Assembly: GCA_905478325.1 (NCBI GenBank)
Contig: CAJQIB010000008.1
Coordinates: 62,001 to 126,000 of the forward strand
Direction: 5' to 3'
Length of the DNA stretch: 64,000 bases
Source of the DNA: an uncultured Flavobacteriales bacterium
Lineage (GTDB): Bacteria; Bacteroidota; Bacteroidia; Flavobacteriales_D; Sanyastnellaceae
The notes under the pieces were generated by a model, which was not told where the DNA came from, searched no databases, and saw nothing but the letters and a program-made list of their open reading frames with translations. Positions 41,269 through 51,600 of this stretch are shown here, piece after piece. Both the position numbers and the translations under genes were made by a program. Each line of letters opens with the position of its first letter. The first letter of the stretch is position 1.

Positions 41269-43761
41269 ATGAAAATTTCATACCGCTGGCTGCAAGAATT
41301 GCTTCCAACCAACAAGTCTGCCGAAGACGCAGCGGCTGTCTTGACGGCAACCGGGTTAGAAGTTGAGGGCATTGAATCCGTGGACGATGTCCCCGGTGGG
41401 CTCAGAGGACTCATTGTGGGTCGAATAGATTCCTGTGAAAAGCATCCCGATGCGGACCGCCTTCAGGTGTGCCAAGTGAATATCGGGAGTGATGAACCCC
41501 TCCAAATCGTTTGTGGCGCAGCAAATGCACGGGCCGGTTTGCATGTCATCGTGGCACAAGTGGGAGCAACTTTGCACCCTACAAAGGGAGAGCCCTTCCC
41601 AATCAAAAAAGGAAAAATTCGAGGCCAAGCGTCATTGGGAATGCTCTGTGCGGAAGACGAAATTGGAGTTGGTGAAGGCCACGACGGCATCATCGAATTG
41701 GAGCCAACGTGGAACCCTGGAACAACCGCAGCTGACGTTTACGCCATTCAGGTCGATCACGTCTTAGAAATCGGACTCACTCCTAACCGGACTGATGGCA
41801 TGAGCCACTGGGGAGTTGCGCGTGATTTAAGAGCGGGGCTAACCCATGGAACCGTCGAAGGATGCCAAGAAGATACTGGAGACATCGTGTTACCGGAATT
41901 CCGGCCCTTGGCTGCCGCATCCAACTCTGGGGAAATCAAACTATTCGTAGATTATCCTGAAGGATGTGCTGCCTATTACGGATTGCTTTTAGAAGGCATT
42001 TCGGTTGGTCCTTCCCCTGTGAAAGTTCAACGGAGACTCCGAGCCATCGGCATTGCTCCTCAGAACAATGTAGTAGACGCAACGAATTATGTCCTTCATG
42101 AAATGGGACAGCCCTTGCACGCCTTTGATGCTGACTCAATTGCTGGCGGGGAAGTCCATGTGCGGAGAGCCGCGAAGGGTGAAAAGCTCACGACCTTGGA
42201 TGGTGTTGAGCGCGCACTACATGGAGATGACATGGTCATCGCAGACACAGACAAGGCGCTTTGCTTAGCCGGTGTATACGGAGGCCAAGACAGCGGCGTA
42301 AGTGATTCTACACACCGCGTTTTATTGGAGTCAGCCTGTTTTGACCCCGTTGTTGTCCGCAAAATGGCGAGGCGTCACGGACTCTCAACCGATGCCTCTT
42401 TTCGATTCGAGCGTGGCGTAGACCCCCTTTCAGTTCGCAACGCCATAGAGCGTGCCGCATTCCTTCTCGAATCGTGGTCTGGAGCAGATCCAGCTAAAGT
42501 GATCGAGGCTGAAGGACTGGCACTGCCGATTGCCTCAAACATTGCGCTTGACTGGGCCTACCTCACCACAATGGTTGGAATTGAATTGGACAAAAAGCGC
42601 GTTCTGGACATCTTAAAAGACCTGGATATCGAGACCACCGCACAGAACGAAAAAGGCATCACCGTGAGCGTTCCCGCCTACCGCCGAGATGTAACGCGGC
42701 CAGCCGACCTCGTTGAAGAAATTTTGCGCATCCATGGCTTCGACAAGATCCCCATGCCGAAGCGCATTTCATCCGCCATGCAGGTTCGTGGAGAGGTGAA
42801 CGCGGAACGGTTTCGGAATCAAATTGCTAACACCTTGGTAGGAAGAGGGTTTCAAGAGATCATGAGCAATTCCATGACCAAGTTGTCCTATGCGGAGGCC
42901 TTGATCAACGATTTATCAGATGAAGAGATTAACGCAAAGGATCACATTGCTTTGCTCAATCCGTTGAGTGCCGATTTGGGCGCTATGCGCCAATCTCTCC
43001 TTTTTCAAGGATTGGAAGTGATTGCACGTAACAGAAACTTCCAGCATCCCGATTTGCGGTTGTTCGAACTCGGCAGAACGTACCGGAGGCATTCGGGACA
43101 GGATTCCGACGCTTCCGATTTGACCACACATTTTGAAGAAACCGAGAGGCTTTCCTTGTGGATGACAGGACGAACCAATCCAGAAAACTGGAACCAGGAC
43201 ACGGGTTCAGTGGATTTTTATCAATTAAAGGAAGAAGCCGTCACGATTTTAGATGCTCTCGGAATTCAAGGCCGCAGTGAAACCGTAGCCAACACAGGTG
43301 TTTTATCCGATGGTATCGACCTGTACAAAGGAGATATACGGTTAGGCCGTATGGGCGTTGTCAATCCCCAAGTCACAGCATTGTGCGATGTGCAACAGCC
43401 TGTCTTTTGGGCCGATTTTCTTCTGGAGCCTTTGCTCATGGTTTCCAGTCGCAGCACAATCCAAGCAAAGGATCTCCCTAAGTTCCCGAGCGTCCGCCGT
43501 GATTTATCCCTGCTGTTGGAGAAAGGAACGTCGTTCGGAGCCATTCGCGATGCGGCTTGGCAAGCCGAAAAGCACCTGTTAAAGCGGGTTGGATTATTCG
43601 ACGTCTATGAAGGCGATAACCTGGATGCCAACCACGTTTCTTATGCGATATCCCTGACTTTGCAGGACGAGAGAAAAACACTCACAGACAAACGCATCGA
43701 TCAGTGCGTTCAACGTATTCTTGAGTCGATTATGAACCTTACAGGAGCCAAACTCAGGTGA
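41269..43761 (+). CDS. pheT: Phenylalanyl-tRNA synthetase beta subunit
   Basis: An 830-residue beta chain. Domains in order: start MKISYRWLQELLPTNKS; tRNA-binding OB domain (~40-150); B3/B4 editing domain with ATNYVLHEMGQPLHAFDAD; B5 domain (~410-480); catalytic-like core; and the C-terminal ferredoxin-fold anticodon-binding domain (FPSVRRDLSLLL...). Length is normal. It ends in a GTGA overlap with the acyltransferase gene. Confidence 0.97.
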   Translation: MKISYRWLQELLPTNKSAEDAAAVLTATGLEVEGIESVDDVPGGLRGLIVGRIDSCEKHPDADRLQVCQVNIGSDEPLQIVCGAANARAGLHVIVAQVGATLHPTKGEPFPIKKGKIRGQASLGMLCAEDEIGVGEGHDGIIELEPTWNPGTTAADVYAIQVDHVLEIGLTPNRTDGMSHWGVARDLRAGLTHGTVEGCQEDTGDIVLPEFRPLAAASNSGEIKLFVDYPEGCAAYYGLLLEGISVGPSPVKVQRRLRAIGIAPQNNVVDATNYVLHEMGQPLHAFDADSIAGGEVHVRRAAKGEKLTTLDGVERALHGDDMVIADTDKALCLAGVYGGQDSGVSDSTHRVLLESACFDPVVVRKMARRHGLSTDASFRFERGVDPLSVRNAIERAAFLLESWSGADPAKVIEAEGLALPIASNIALDWAYLTTMVGIELDKKRVLDILKDLDIETTAQNEKGITVSVPAYRRDVTRPADLVEEILRIHGFDKIPMPKRISSAMQVRGEVNAERFRNQIANTLVGRGFQEIMSNSMTKLSYAEALINDLSDEEINAKDHIALLNPLSADLGAMRQSLLFQGLEVIARNRNFQHPDLRLFELGRTYRRHSGQDSDASDLTTHFEETERLSLWMTGRTNPENWNQDTGSVDFYQLKEEAVTILDALGIQGRSETVANTGVLSDGIDLYKGDIRLGRMGVVNPQVTALCDVQQPVFWADFLLEPLLMVSSRSTIQAKDLPKFPSVRRDLSLLLEKGTSFGAIRDAAWQAEKHLLKRVGLFDVYEGDNLDANHVSYAISLTLQDERKTLTDKRIDQCVQRILESIMNLTGAKLR

Positions 43762-45089
43762 AGAAGACATTTCACGACGAACCTCCGGTTCAGAAAACCT
43801 CTGTGGGCTATGGCCTTGCCATTCACCTCGTCCGGTCTGCTGTTTCGCGTTTCCATCGAATGGAGGATGCTGAGGGCAGCGACCTAATCCCCGGCACAAG
43901 TGTTCCGATGATCATGGTCTCGAACCATCAAAACGGATTGATGGACCCGCTCATTAGCTGCACGCTCGCTGCGAACCATCAAATTCATTGGCTCACACGA
44001 GCAGATATTTTCAAAAAGCCGCTCATTCGAAAATTGCTCTTCAGCTTCAATCAGATGCCCATTTTTCGGCAGCGTGATCGACTGAGTGATGCCAAAGAAC
44101 GAAACAAAAGAATTTTTGAAATCTGCATTGACCGGCTGAGTATAGGATCCACCATTGGGCTTTTCCCCGAAGGGAACCACCAAGCAATGAAAACGCTTCG
44201 TCCATTGAAACGAGGTGTCGCCGATATGGTCGCATTGTCTTTGCGGCGTAATCCCGAGATGGACAATCTTGTTCTATTGCCGATAGGCATTGACTACGAG
44301 CAAGCTGACGCCATGCAGCGTAGGCTTCGATACCGCGTTGGAAAACCCATCCCTTTCAAGGATCTCTTTGATTCAGAAAGCGAAGAATTCGATCAAAAAT
44401 CCTTGTTGGATCGCATTTATTCGGCCTTGGACAACCTCATGGTCAACCTTCAACCGGAAGAACGCTACCCCATTCTCATTGACTTTGTTCGTGCCATGCG
44501 AACCACTGAGCTTGCACACAGCGAATGGAAAGATGTTCAACGACTTACAAGACGATTCCGTTCGCTGGAAGCATCCGACTGGATGGGCATCGAAGAAGCA
44601 CATCAACAACTGATTGCCTCCGGAATTCTTGACGCAGCGCGGCCAGAAGACCTGAGTCTGGACGAGCATTCCAGCAGGTCATCCAAGTGGTTTACCTGGT
44701 TACTCGCTCCACTTGCTTTTATAGGCGGCCTCCCGTCCTTTCCGCTCGCCTATATTATCCAACAGCAAAGCCAAAAACGAGTCAAAGAAGTGGCCTTCAT
44801 GAGCACTTTCAAAATGTCGACAAGCATGTTTTTGTTCCCCTTTTATTGGTGGGTTCAATCCTTTGCTGTCGCGCTGATTGTCGGTGCTTTTAGCGACGGA
44901 TGGAGCTGGACAGCCATGTTTGGCTGGTATACCTTTAATCTAGTAGGAAGCCGAATCGCGGGGTTTTGGTATGGTTTGTATCTCGACTGGAAAGGGATGG
45001 TACAGGCACGAAAGATTTGGAATGACCCTACGTCCAAGCAGATTTGGTCCAACTACGTCCACGCCATTCGAAGCGTGATTTCTGAATAA
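43758..45089 (+). CDS. PlsC-family glycerophospholipid acyltransferase
   Basis: A 443-residue membrane protein. The acyltransferase active site is NHQNGLMDP (His57...Asp63) and the second motif is FPEGNHQ (~135). The His-Asp spacing is one residue longer than the usual H-x4-D, as in other Bacteroidota members with NHQNA.MD. Two to three hydrophobic segments follow (~312-335, ~357-385). It probably acylates a glycerophosphate intermediate in membrane lipid synthesis. The GTG start overlaps the pheT TGA. Confidence 0.82.
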   Translation: MKKTFHDEPPVQKTSVGYGLAIHLVRSAVSRFHRMEDAEGSDLIPGTSVPMIMVSNHQNGLMDPLISCTLAANHQIHWLTRADIFKKPLIRKLLFSFNQMPIFRQRDRLSDAKERNKRIFEICIDRLSIGSTIGLFPEGNHQAMKTLRPLKRGVADMVALSLRRNPEMDNLVLLPIGIDYEQADAMQRRLRYRVGKPIPFKDLFDSESEEFDQKSLLDRIYSALDNLMVNLQPEERYPILIDFVRAMRTTELAHSEWKDVQRLTRRFRSLEASDWMGIEEAHQQLIASGILDAARPEDLSLDEHSSRSSKWFTWLLAPLAFIGGLPSFPLAYIIQQQSQKRVKEVAFMSTFKMSTSMFLFPFYWWVQSFAVALIVGAFSDGWSWTAMFGWYTFNLVGSRIAGFWYGLYLDWKGMVQARKIWNDPTSKQIWSNYVHAIRSVISE

Positions 45090-45095
45090 TTCTCG

Positions 45096-46184
45096 ATGAG
45101 CCAAGCTTCCAACCGACCTAACAATTCGTATCGCATTCAAGGAATGCAGCACATAGGCGTCGCCGTGACCAACATGGATCGGTCCCTGAAGTTGTACCGT
45201 CAACTCTTCGGAATGGACATTCCCTTTTTTGACTCGGTACAGGAAGCTCCGTTGATGGACAGTCACACGCGGGGTGAGACCATCCTCAAGCGGGCAAGTA
45301 TGGTGCTGAATCTCCAAGGAGGCTGTGCATTCGAAGTATTGCAGCCAACCTCTTTTGAGCCTAAACCGGCTTCATGGGAGGTCGGCCTCGGAGATCTTGG
45401 GATTGCAGTGGTTCAGATGAAAACGAAGGACATTGTCCGAATGCACAAGCACGCGCTTCAATTCGATGATGTGACCTGTGACGACGAACTCACCCGCACC
45501 CCTTGGGGTGCCCCCACCTTCTTCTTGAACGATCTAGACGGCAATGTTTTTCAAATTTTAGAGGCTTCAGATTCCTTTGCTAAAACAGGCCATGCATCGG
45601 GAGGCGTATTGGGGTGTACAATCGGTGTTTCTGACATGGAAGCCTCACTGAAATTGTACGCGACCACCCTCGGCTATAGTGAAGTTCTGTACGATGAGAC
45701 TGCCGTACAATGTGATTGGTCACACCGCCCTTATGGTTCTGAAAACTACCGCCGTGTGCGCTTGACGCAACCCAACCCTGGATCCGGCGGGTTTGGGCCA
45801 CTGACCGGTCGGACCTTTATCGAGCTGGTGCAAGCGAAAGACCGCTCAGGCCGATTTATTTTCGAAGACCGCATTTGGTGCGATACGGGGTTTGCTCACC
45901 TCGGCTTCGATGTTCGCGGTATGGAAACACTCGGTAAAACCTTGTCTACAGAAGGGTTTGGATTCCGCTGCGACACTTCAGACGCCATTGGAATGGGTGA
46001 AACTAAAGTCCACTGCACCTACATCGACGATCCCGACGAATGTTGGTTGGAAATGATTGAAGTCTACAAAATTCCAATTATCGAGAAATGGGGTTTGTTT
46101 CTGGATGTTCAAAAACGCGGTGCTGATGAGTCGCTTCCTCGCTGGATGCTGCACGCGTTGAAGTTCAGTCGGATTCGCGATTGA
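45096..46184 (+). CDS. VOC-family (glyoxalase/dioxygenase fold) protein with two domains
   Basis: A 362-residue protein built from four beta-alpha-beta-beta-beta modules, i.e. two VOC domains: MQHIGVAVTNMDRSLKLYRQL (H19), ...FFLNDLDGNVFQILE (Glu ~152), GVSDMEASLKLYATTLGY, and FAHLGFDV...WLEMIEV (His ~267, Glu ~314). These could form one or two metal sites. The second domain begins CTIGVS, lacking the expected metal His, so one site may be altered. It is too divergent for 4-hydroxyphenylpyruvate dioxygenase. The substrate is unknown. It lies 6 nt after the acyltransferase. Confidence 0.75.
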   Translation: MSQASNRPNNSYRIQGMQHIGVAVTNMDRSLKLYRQLFGMDIPFFDSVQEAPLMDSHTRGETILKRASMVLNLQGGCAFEVLQPTSFEPKPASWEVGLGDLGIAVVQMKTKDIVRMHKHALQFDDVTCDDELTRTPWGAPTFFLNDLDGNVFQILEASDSFAKTGHASGGVLGCTIGVSDMEASLKLYATTLGYSEVLYDETAVQCDWSHRPYGSENYRRVRLTQPNPGSGGFGPLTGRTFIELVQAKDRSGRFIFEDRIWCDTGFAHLGFDVRGMETLGKTLSTEGFGFRCDTSDAIGMGETKVHCTYIDDPDECWLEMIEVYKIPIIEKWGLFLDVQKRGADESLPRWMLHALKFSRIRD

Positions 46185-46191
46185 CGCATTG

Positions 46192-46219
46192 ATTACAATT
46201 CCTTCACAATCTCTTCACA
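46192..46219 (+). promoter_or_regulatory. Three TTCACA-like repeats with 11-bp period, candidate PhoB/PhoP-type binding site
   Basis: ATTACA (46192), TTCACA (46203) and TTCACA (46214) are spaced exactly 11 bp, so one face of the helix. The last two also read as CTTCACA-ATCT-CTTCACA, the 7-4-7 layout of an E. coli Pho box, and fit the Bacillus PhoP box TT(A/C/T)A(C/T)A with 5-bp spacers. The site sits directly upstream of the PhoB-like regulator and suggests autoregulation. Confidence 0.5.
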
Positions 46220-46263
46220 TGGACGACACGATAGAAATTGAATCTTTAAGCGAAGACTCCCAC

Positions 46264-46941
46264 ATGCTCAAGCAGACGATATTATTGGTCGATGACGAAC
46301 CGGATATTCTAGAATTCATTGGGTTCAACCTGATGCAAGCTGGATACGATGTGCGGAGCGCGAACAATGGTCAAGAAGGATTGGAATTGGCCTTAAAGAT
46401 CCAGCCTGACTTAATCCTATTGGATGTCATGATGCCCAAAATGGATGGCATTGAAGCCTGTATCCAAATTCGAAAAGAACCTTCATTGTCTCATTGTCTG
46501 GTGGCCTTCTTAACAGCTAGAGGTGAGGACTACAGCCAAGTCGCAGGTTTTGATTCCGGTGCAGACGACTACATTCTTAAGTCCATCAAGCCGCGCGTTT
46601 TGACCAGCCGAATCAAAGCTCTGCTCCGTCGTGCAAAAAACATTCCATCTGAATTACAGCTCAGAGAACACAATGGTATTTCCATTGATCGAGAACGCTA
46701 TTTGGTCATTCAAAACGGCAAGAAAATCAACCTCCCCAAAAAGGAATTTGAATTGCTGAGCTTACTGTGGTCTCAGCCTGGGAAGGTCTTCAATCGCGAT
46801 AAGATTTTAACTTCAGTTTGGGGGAATGACGTGATTGTTGGTGACCGCACCATCGATGTCCACGTCCGTAAACTTCGATCCAAATTTGGGGCCAACTGCA
46901 TAGAAACAGTGAAGGGCGTTGGCTATAAATTCGACTCGTGA
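46264..46941 (+). CDS. PhoB/OmpR-family response regulator
   Basis: A ~225-residue regulator: receiver domain (acidic pair VDDEPD, phospho-acceptor Asp54 in LILLDVMMPKMDG, Lys in YILKSIKP) and an OmpR/PhoB winged helix (LPKKEFELLSLLWSQPGKV...DRTIDVHVRKLRSKFG...VKGVGYKF). The ATG at 46264 gives MLKQTILLVDDEPDI, the usual family N-terminus; the ATG at 46219 would add 15 acidic residues and would place the start codon inside the TTCACA repeats. Coupled by GTGA to its kinase. The phosphate (Pho) role is inferred from the family and the repeats. Confidence 0.88.
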   Translation: MLKQTILLVDDEPDILEFIGFNLMQAGYDVRSANNGQEGLELALKIQPDLILLDVMMPKMDGIEACIQIRKEPSLSHCLVAFLTARGEDYSQVAGFDSGADDYILKSIKPRVLTSRIKALLRRAKNIPSELQLREHNGISIDRERYLVIQNGKKINLPKKEFELLSLLWSQPGKVFNRDKILTSVWGNDVIVGDRTIDVHVRKLRSKFGANCIETVKGVGYKFDS

Positions 46942-48005
46942 ATTCTGAACTAACTCCAAAAGAAGTTGCCCAAAAAACTTCTCCAATCATCGCTGCTCTG
47001 AGTGCGATTGCCTGCTTTGGTCTGCTGCACGCATTGGACTCAATTCACCTGTGGGCAATGGCCATTTTAGTTGGTCTCGTTATGGAGTACGTGAGCTCTA
47101 TGCTCATTGAATGGTCCGTAAATAAATTCGTCTACAATCGCGTTCAAATGCTCTCTGAAGCCATAACCAAGGTGCAAGAAAGCAGTGGTGCCCAAGTGCA
47201 AATAATCGCATCGGCGGAGAATCAGGATGACAATGTCGATCTGGTTGAATGGGCCAATCAGCAAGTCGAATCCATCCAGAAGATGCATGCGAAAGATAAT
47301 TTCCGGAAAGAATTTATCGGCAATTTGGCACATGAACTCAAAACGCCTCTCTTCAATATTCAAGGCTTTGTGCTAACGCTCTTGGAGAGTGATTTGGAAA
47401 ACAAAGAGCTGAACCGAAAGTTCCTGTCCAAGGCTGCAAAAAACATTTCTAGGATGGCCGAACTGCTCGAAGATTTGGACACCATTGCACGTTTGGAGTC
47501 TTCTAGTTTCGAGATGCGGCTGGAACCGCATAGCATCACTTCAATGATTCGCGATTCCTTCGAAAGTGTAGAAGCCAAAGCGCAAAAACACGGCATTTCG
47601 TTGTCTCATTCCATTGAATCCGCCATCGAAGATGAGCCCATGGTGCTCTGTGGCGGGAGTCAAATGCGTCAGGTTCTAGTCAATTTAATGGGGAACTCCA
47701 TCCACTATGGTAAACCCGAGGGGTCCACACACGTGGCGCTTTCAGTCAAAGACCAGTTCGTTGAAATCGTGATTGAGGACGATGGCATTGGAATCTCTGA
47801 AGAAGATCAAGTCCGCATCTACGAACGATTTTATCGTGTGGACCGAAGCCGCTCGCGCAATTCGGGAGGATCTGGACTGGGCTTGGCGATTGTCAAGCAC
47901 ATCTTGGAAGCGCATGGTCAAGACATTGAGGTCGCGTCGAAAATCGGAGAAGGGACGCGTTTCTCCTTTCATCTTCAGCGCATTCCAGCCGTTGCAATCG
48001 CCTAA
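46938..48005 (+). CDS. PhoR-like sensor histidine kinase
   Basis: A 355-residue kinase with two N-terminal membrane spans (~16-34 and ~40-56) and almost no periplasmic loop, a short cytoplasmic linker, HisKA with phospho-acceptor His132 (FIGNLAHELKTPLF), and an HATPase domain (N-box LVNLMGNSIHYG, G1 EDDGIGI, F-box ERFYRVD, G2 GGSGLGLAIVKHI). All catalytic motifs are intact. The lack of a sensor domain fits PhoR-type kinases that read a transporter. The GTG start overlaps the regulator stop. Confidence 0.9.
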   Translation: MNSELTPKEVAQKTSPIIAALSAIACFGLLHALDSIHLWAMAILVGLVMEYVSSMLIEWSVNKFVYNRVQMLSEAITKVQESSGAQVQIIASAENQDDNVDLVEWANQQVESIQKMHAKDNFRKEFIGNLAHELKTPLFNIQGFVLTLLESDLENKELNRKFLSKAAKNISRMAELLEDLDTIARLESSSFEMRLEPHSITSMIRDSFESVEAKAQKHGISLSHSIESAIEDEPMVLCGGSQMRQVLVNLMGNSIHYGKPEGSTHVALSVKDQFVEIVIEDDGIGISEEDQVRIYERFYRVDRSRSRNSGGSGLGLAIVKHILEAHGQDIEVASKIGEGTRFSFHLQRIPAVAIA

Positions 48006-48007
48006 CC

Positions 48008-48676
48008 TCAGCGTTGGAGCATGCCTGAACCCGCTGCATTGACATAGGGGTTGGAGGCCTTTTCGGCACCGATCGTCGTCGATGGACCATGTCCCGGCCA
48101 CACTTCGAAGGAATCGGGCAGTGCAAAAAGTTGATTTTCGATACTCTTCGCAAGGACCGCTCCGTCTCCACCGGGAAGATCCGTGCGCCCCACACTCCCC
48201 TGGAACAGCACATCCCCCCCAATAACCCACTCTTGCTCGTGATTCACAAAGACCACATGTCCTGCTGAGTGACCCGGAGCACAACGCACTTCTAAACGGT
48301 GCATTCCACACGAAATCTGACTCCCATGGCTCCCTAAATCAGGCCCACGATCAGGCAACGGATCCATTTGCACCCCATATAGTTCGGCAGCCCTCGGAGC
48401 TTGGTCCCACGTCAGATTATCCGCAGGATGCAAGCGGGGTGAGACACCCCATTGGTCAAAGACCCAAGCCAAACCCAGAACATGATCCAAATGAGCGTGG
48501 GTAAGAACACATTGTACAACCTCAACGCCAAGCAATTCACACTGCGTTTTAAATTCATTCCGCTCTGCAGCATTGCTCATCCCTGGGTCAAAAACGGTCG
48601 CGTCACCGTTGCCGTGATCAAGTAAATATGTCTGTTCACCAAAAGCGTTGAACGTAAATGTGTGGAGTTGGCTCAT
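48008..48676 (-). CDS. Metallo-beta-lactamase-fold hydrolase (glyoxalase II-like)
   Basis: A 222-residue hydrolase. The metal site is THAHLDH (His60, His62, Asp64, His65), then His in CAPGHSAGH, Asp in VIGGDVLFQGSVGRTDLPGG, and the final WPGHG. The SVGR-DLPGG segment is that of the YcbL/GloB-like branch acting on S-acyl glutathione-type or related thioesters; the substrate here is unproven. The ATG at 48676 (MSQLHTFTFNAFGEQTYLL) matches family N-termini. Divergent starts are only 21 nt apart from the next gene. Confidence 0.9.
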   Translation of the reverse strand: MSQLHTFTFNAFGEQTYLLDHGNGDATVFDPGMSNAAERNEFKTQCELLGVEVVQCVLTHAHLDHVLGLAWVFDQWGVSPRLHPADNLTWDQAPRAAELYGVQMDPLPDRGPDLGSHGSQISCGMHRLEVRCAPGHSAGHVVFVNHEQEWVIGGDVLFQGSVGRTDLPGGDGAVLAKSIENQLFALPDSFEVWPGHGPSTTIGAEKASNPYVNAAGSGMLQR

Positions 48677-48697
48677 CAGGCAGTAATTTCGGGTTGC

Positions 48698-51600
48698 ATG
48701 CGATCGCAAAGCTATCTCAATCGGTTGATTCTCCTTGCCCTGATGTTTTTTCATGGCGTCACCGGTATGCGAGGGCAATTCCATGATGGATCCAATGTAG
48801 AATTCGGAAAGAACCGCGTTCAATACCAATCATTCGATTGGCAGTACTTCCCCATTGATGGAGCAGAAGTGTACTACTATCAAGGAGGAAAGGCACTCGC
48901 CTCTCATGTGGTCATTGACGCTCCTCGTTGGATCAAAGATGTCGAAGAACTTCTAGACCGAACCATTGAGAAACCCCTTCAATTCTTAGTATTCAACAAG
49001 CAAGAAGATTTTAGACAATCCAATATTGGTGGTTCCAGTACCGAAGACGAGAACATCGGAGGAACGGCCCTATTGGTAGGTTCCAAGATTTTTCTTTTCG
49101 GAAAAGGTGAGAGCGCATTGCTGGAAAAGGACGTTAAAAAAGGACTCGCAGAGTTACTCTTCAATCAAACGATGAACGGAGGTTCATGGCAAGATGCCTT
49201 GCGCAACAACTCGGCCATGAGTTTTCCGGGATGGTATACCGAAGGGCTTTACTCCTATGTCAGCGGCCCCTGGTCAACTGAGGTTTCCATGCATGTCAAG
49301 GATGCCGCACGTTGCGGATTGATCCATGATGCCTCACGTGCAACAGAAATCAATGCTCCTTGGGTTGGGCATGCCATTTGGAAGTACATCGCTGATGTGT
49401 TCGGCGAACCCGTTATCGCCAATGTTTTATACATGACACGGGTCACCCGGAGCATCGAACAGGGCATTCAATATGCCACTGGAATGAGTTTGGACATGTT
49501 GTTTGCAGAAGCGAGCCAATACCACCTTTCCGGGACGACAACCCCGGAGTTCCTTCCCCCTTTGATCTCTAAAAAAGACCTGAGACGTTCACAAACGATG
49601 GGTGGAGACATTCCTTTCAACCTGAAGAAACACCTGCAATACAGGACATTTTCGATGCATCCTGACGGTCAACGCGCTGTTCTTGTCACCGAAGAGCGGG
49701 GGCAAATCACCCTGTGGTACGTTGATTTAATTGCAGGAACCAAGAAACGTATTGGCCGACATGGGCATAAGATTGACCGTGTGCAAAATGATACCTATCC
49801 CGTCATTGCTTGGCACCCAAAAGGCCGAATATTGACCTATACGCTCGAAGAAAAAGGCAGCAACTTCTTAGTGAATGTGGACTTGACTTCGTTGGAATCG
49901 GAACGCAAGGAGCTCTTCCAAATTGATAAGGTTTTGAGCATGGCTTATGCTCCGGATGGAATGACCATGATCTGGAGTGCGATGAGAAACGGCCAGTCAG
50001 ACTTGTACCGTTATCAGGTCCTGAGCAACAATCAGCGGCCTCTTTGGACAGACCCCTTTGATGATCTCGACCCTGTCATCTCAGCCGATGGAAGTACCAT
50101 TTGGTTCGCATCAAACCGACCGAACACCGACTTGACTCTCTCCCATCAATTGGGACAGCCCATCGCCAAAACACACGATCTCTTTGCCCTGGATTGGGAC
50201 GCTGAAACCCCCTCATTAACCCATTGGGTTCAAACACCCGAAGCTGACGAACGCCAGCCCCAAATTCAAAGCGAAAAAACCATCTCATTCTTGACGCATC
50301 ACCCCGATGGGAGTCAAGATCGTTCCATCTGCTGGCGGGATAGTAGCATTGCCTCGATTGATACGACCATCCATTACCGGTGGTTCACCCAGACCCGAAT
50401 TGCCGAAACGTTGGAAGAGCCGATCGTGCGTTTTCAGGAAGTCCCTTCAATTGAATCGGTGCTCACCACGACGCTTTTACACGGCCACCTCTACTGGAGA
50501 TTGCAAGAACATGAAGCGGAAGACTTTGAAGGGCAAACACGTCAATCCAAGTCTTTCGAACCCATGCAAACCCTCGAGTTGGATTGGGATTGGTCCCCGA
50601 ACGTTACAGAAGCCGATTTTCGGGCCTACGCTTTTGGACCTTGGAAGCCTGCAGGAAAAAAGACCGGTTCCAACGAGGCATCCCCCGAAAATAGAGTTGC
50701 GGAGAACGCTGGAGGAAGTACCGATCCATATGCTTCGCCTTTTGTCCTTCCCAAGCCGCGTAATTATCGGTTGAATTACGCCATCGAATCCGTTAAAGCT
50801 CAACTGGACAATTCCTTTGGCAACAGCTTCTACCAACCTTATAGTGGCGCGATTGCATTGCAACCGGGGCTTGGCGGATTGACCATGACCTCAATCTCTG
50901 ACTTGTTTGAGGATAGGCGATTTACGGTTGGGTTTCGTCTTGCAGGTAGCTTGGAAAATAGCACCTACGCCATGGCATATTCCGATCTTGCAAAGCGGTG
51001 GGACAAAACATGGAGCTTAGAGAGACAGGGCATTACGCAGGCGTCCAATGGCAATCAAAGTCTCATCAAGACGCACATCCATCTATTGCGTCACCGCCTC
51101 ACGTATCCATTTGATGAAGTCAGGAGCCTCCGCCTTCAAGGCGTTATGCGGTTGGACCGGAATGTTCCGCTTTCGATCGACGCTTACAACCTCAGAGCAG
51201 GGACGTCATTCACCACACAATGGGGTGCTGAAATCGCCTATGTTTTCGACAGTTCACGCAAACGAAGTTTGAACATCCGCGAAGGAACACGCTACCGTAT
51301 TTGGGCCGAATATTTACTCACTGAATTCAATAGTGACAACACCTTTGGGACTTTCGGTTTTGATTTCAGGCATTACAAACCTCTTTTTCGCGACATTATT
51401 TTTGCTGTACGGGCAGCTGGAAACTGGTCTTTGGGCAGTCAAAAACTCCTTCATTTTATGGGCGGAGTTGATAACGTTCTGTCCTTAAAAGGGCCCGCGT
51501 CATCTCCGATTGACCCCAATACAGCCTATGCTTTTCAGACCCAATCAACTCCAATTCGCGGTTTCCAGCAAAACGTGCGCAATGGATCGAACATGGCATT

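Noticed and set aside
45096-46184. 4-hydroxyphenylpyruvate dioxygenase
   Set aside because: Two VOC domains are present, but the characteristic C-terminal HPPD segments are not seen; a generic VOC call is safer.
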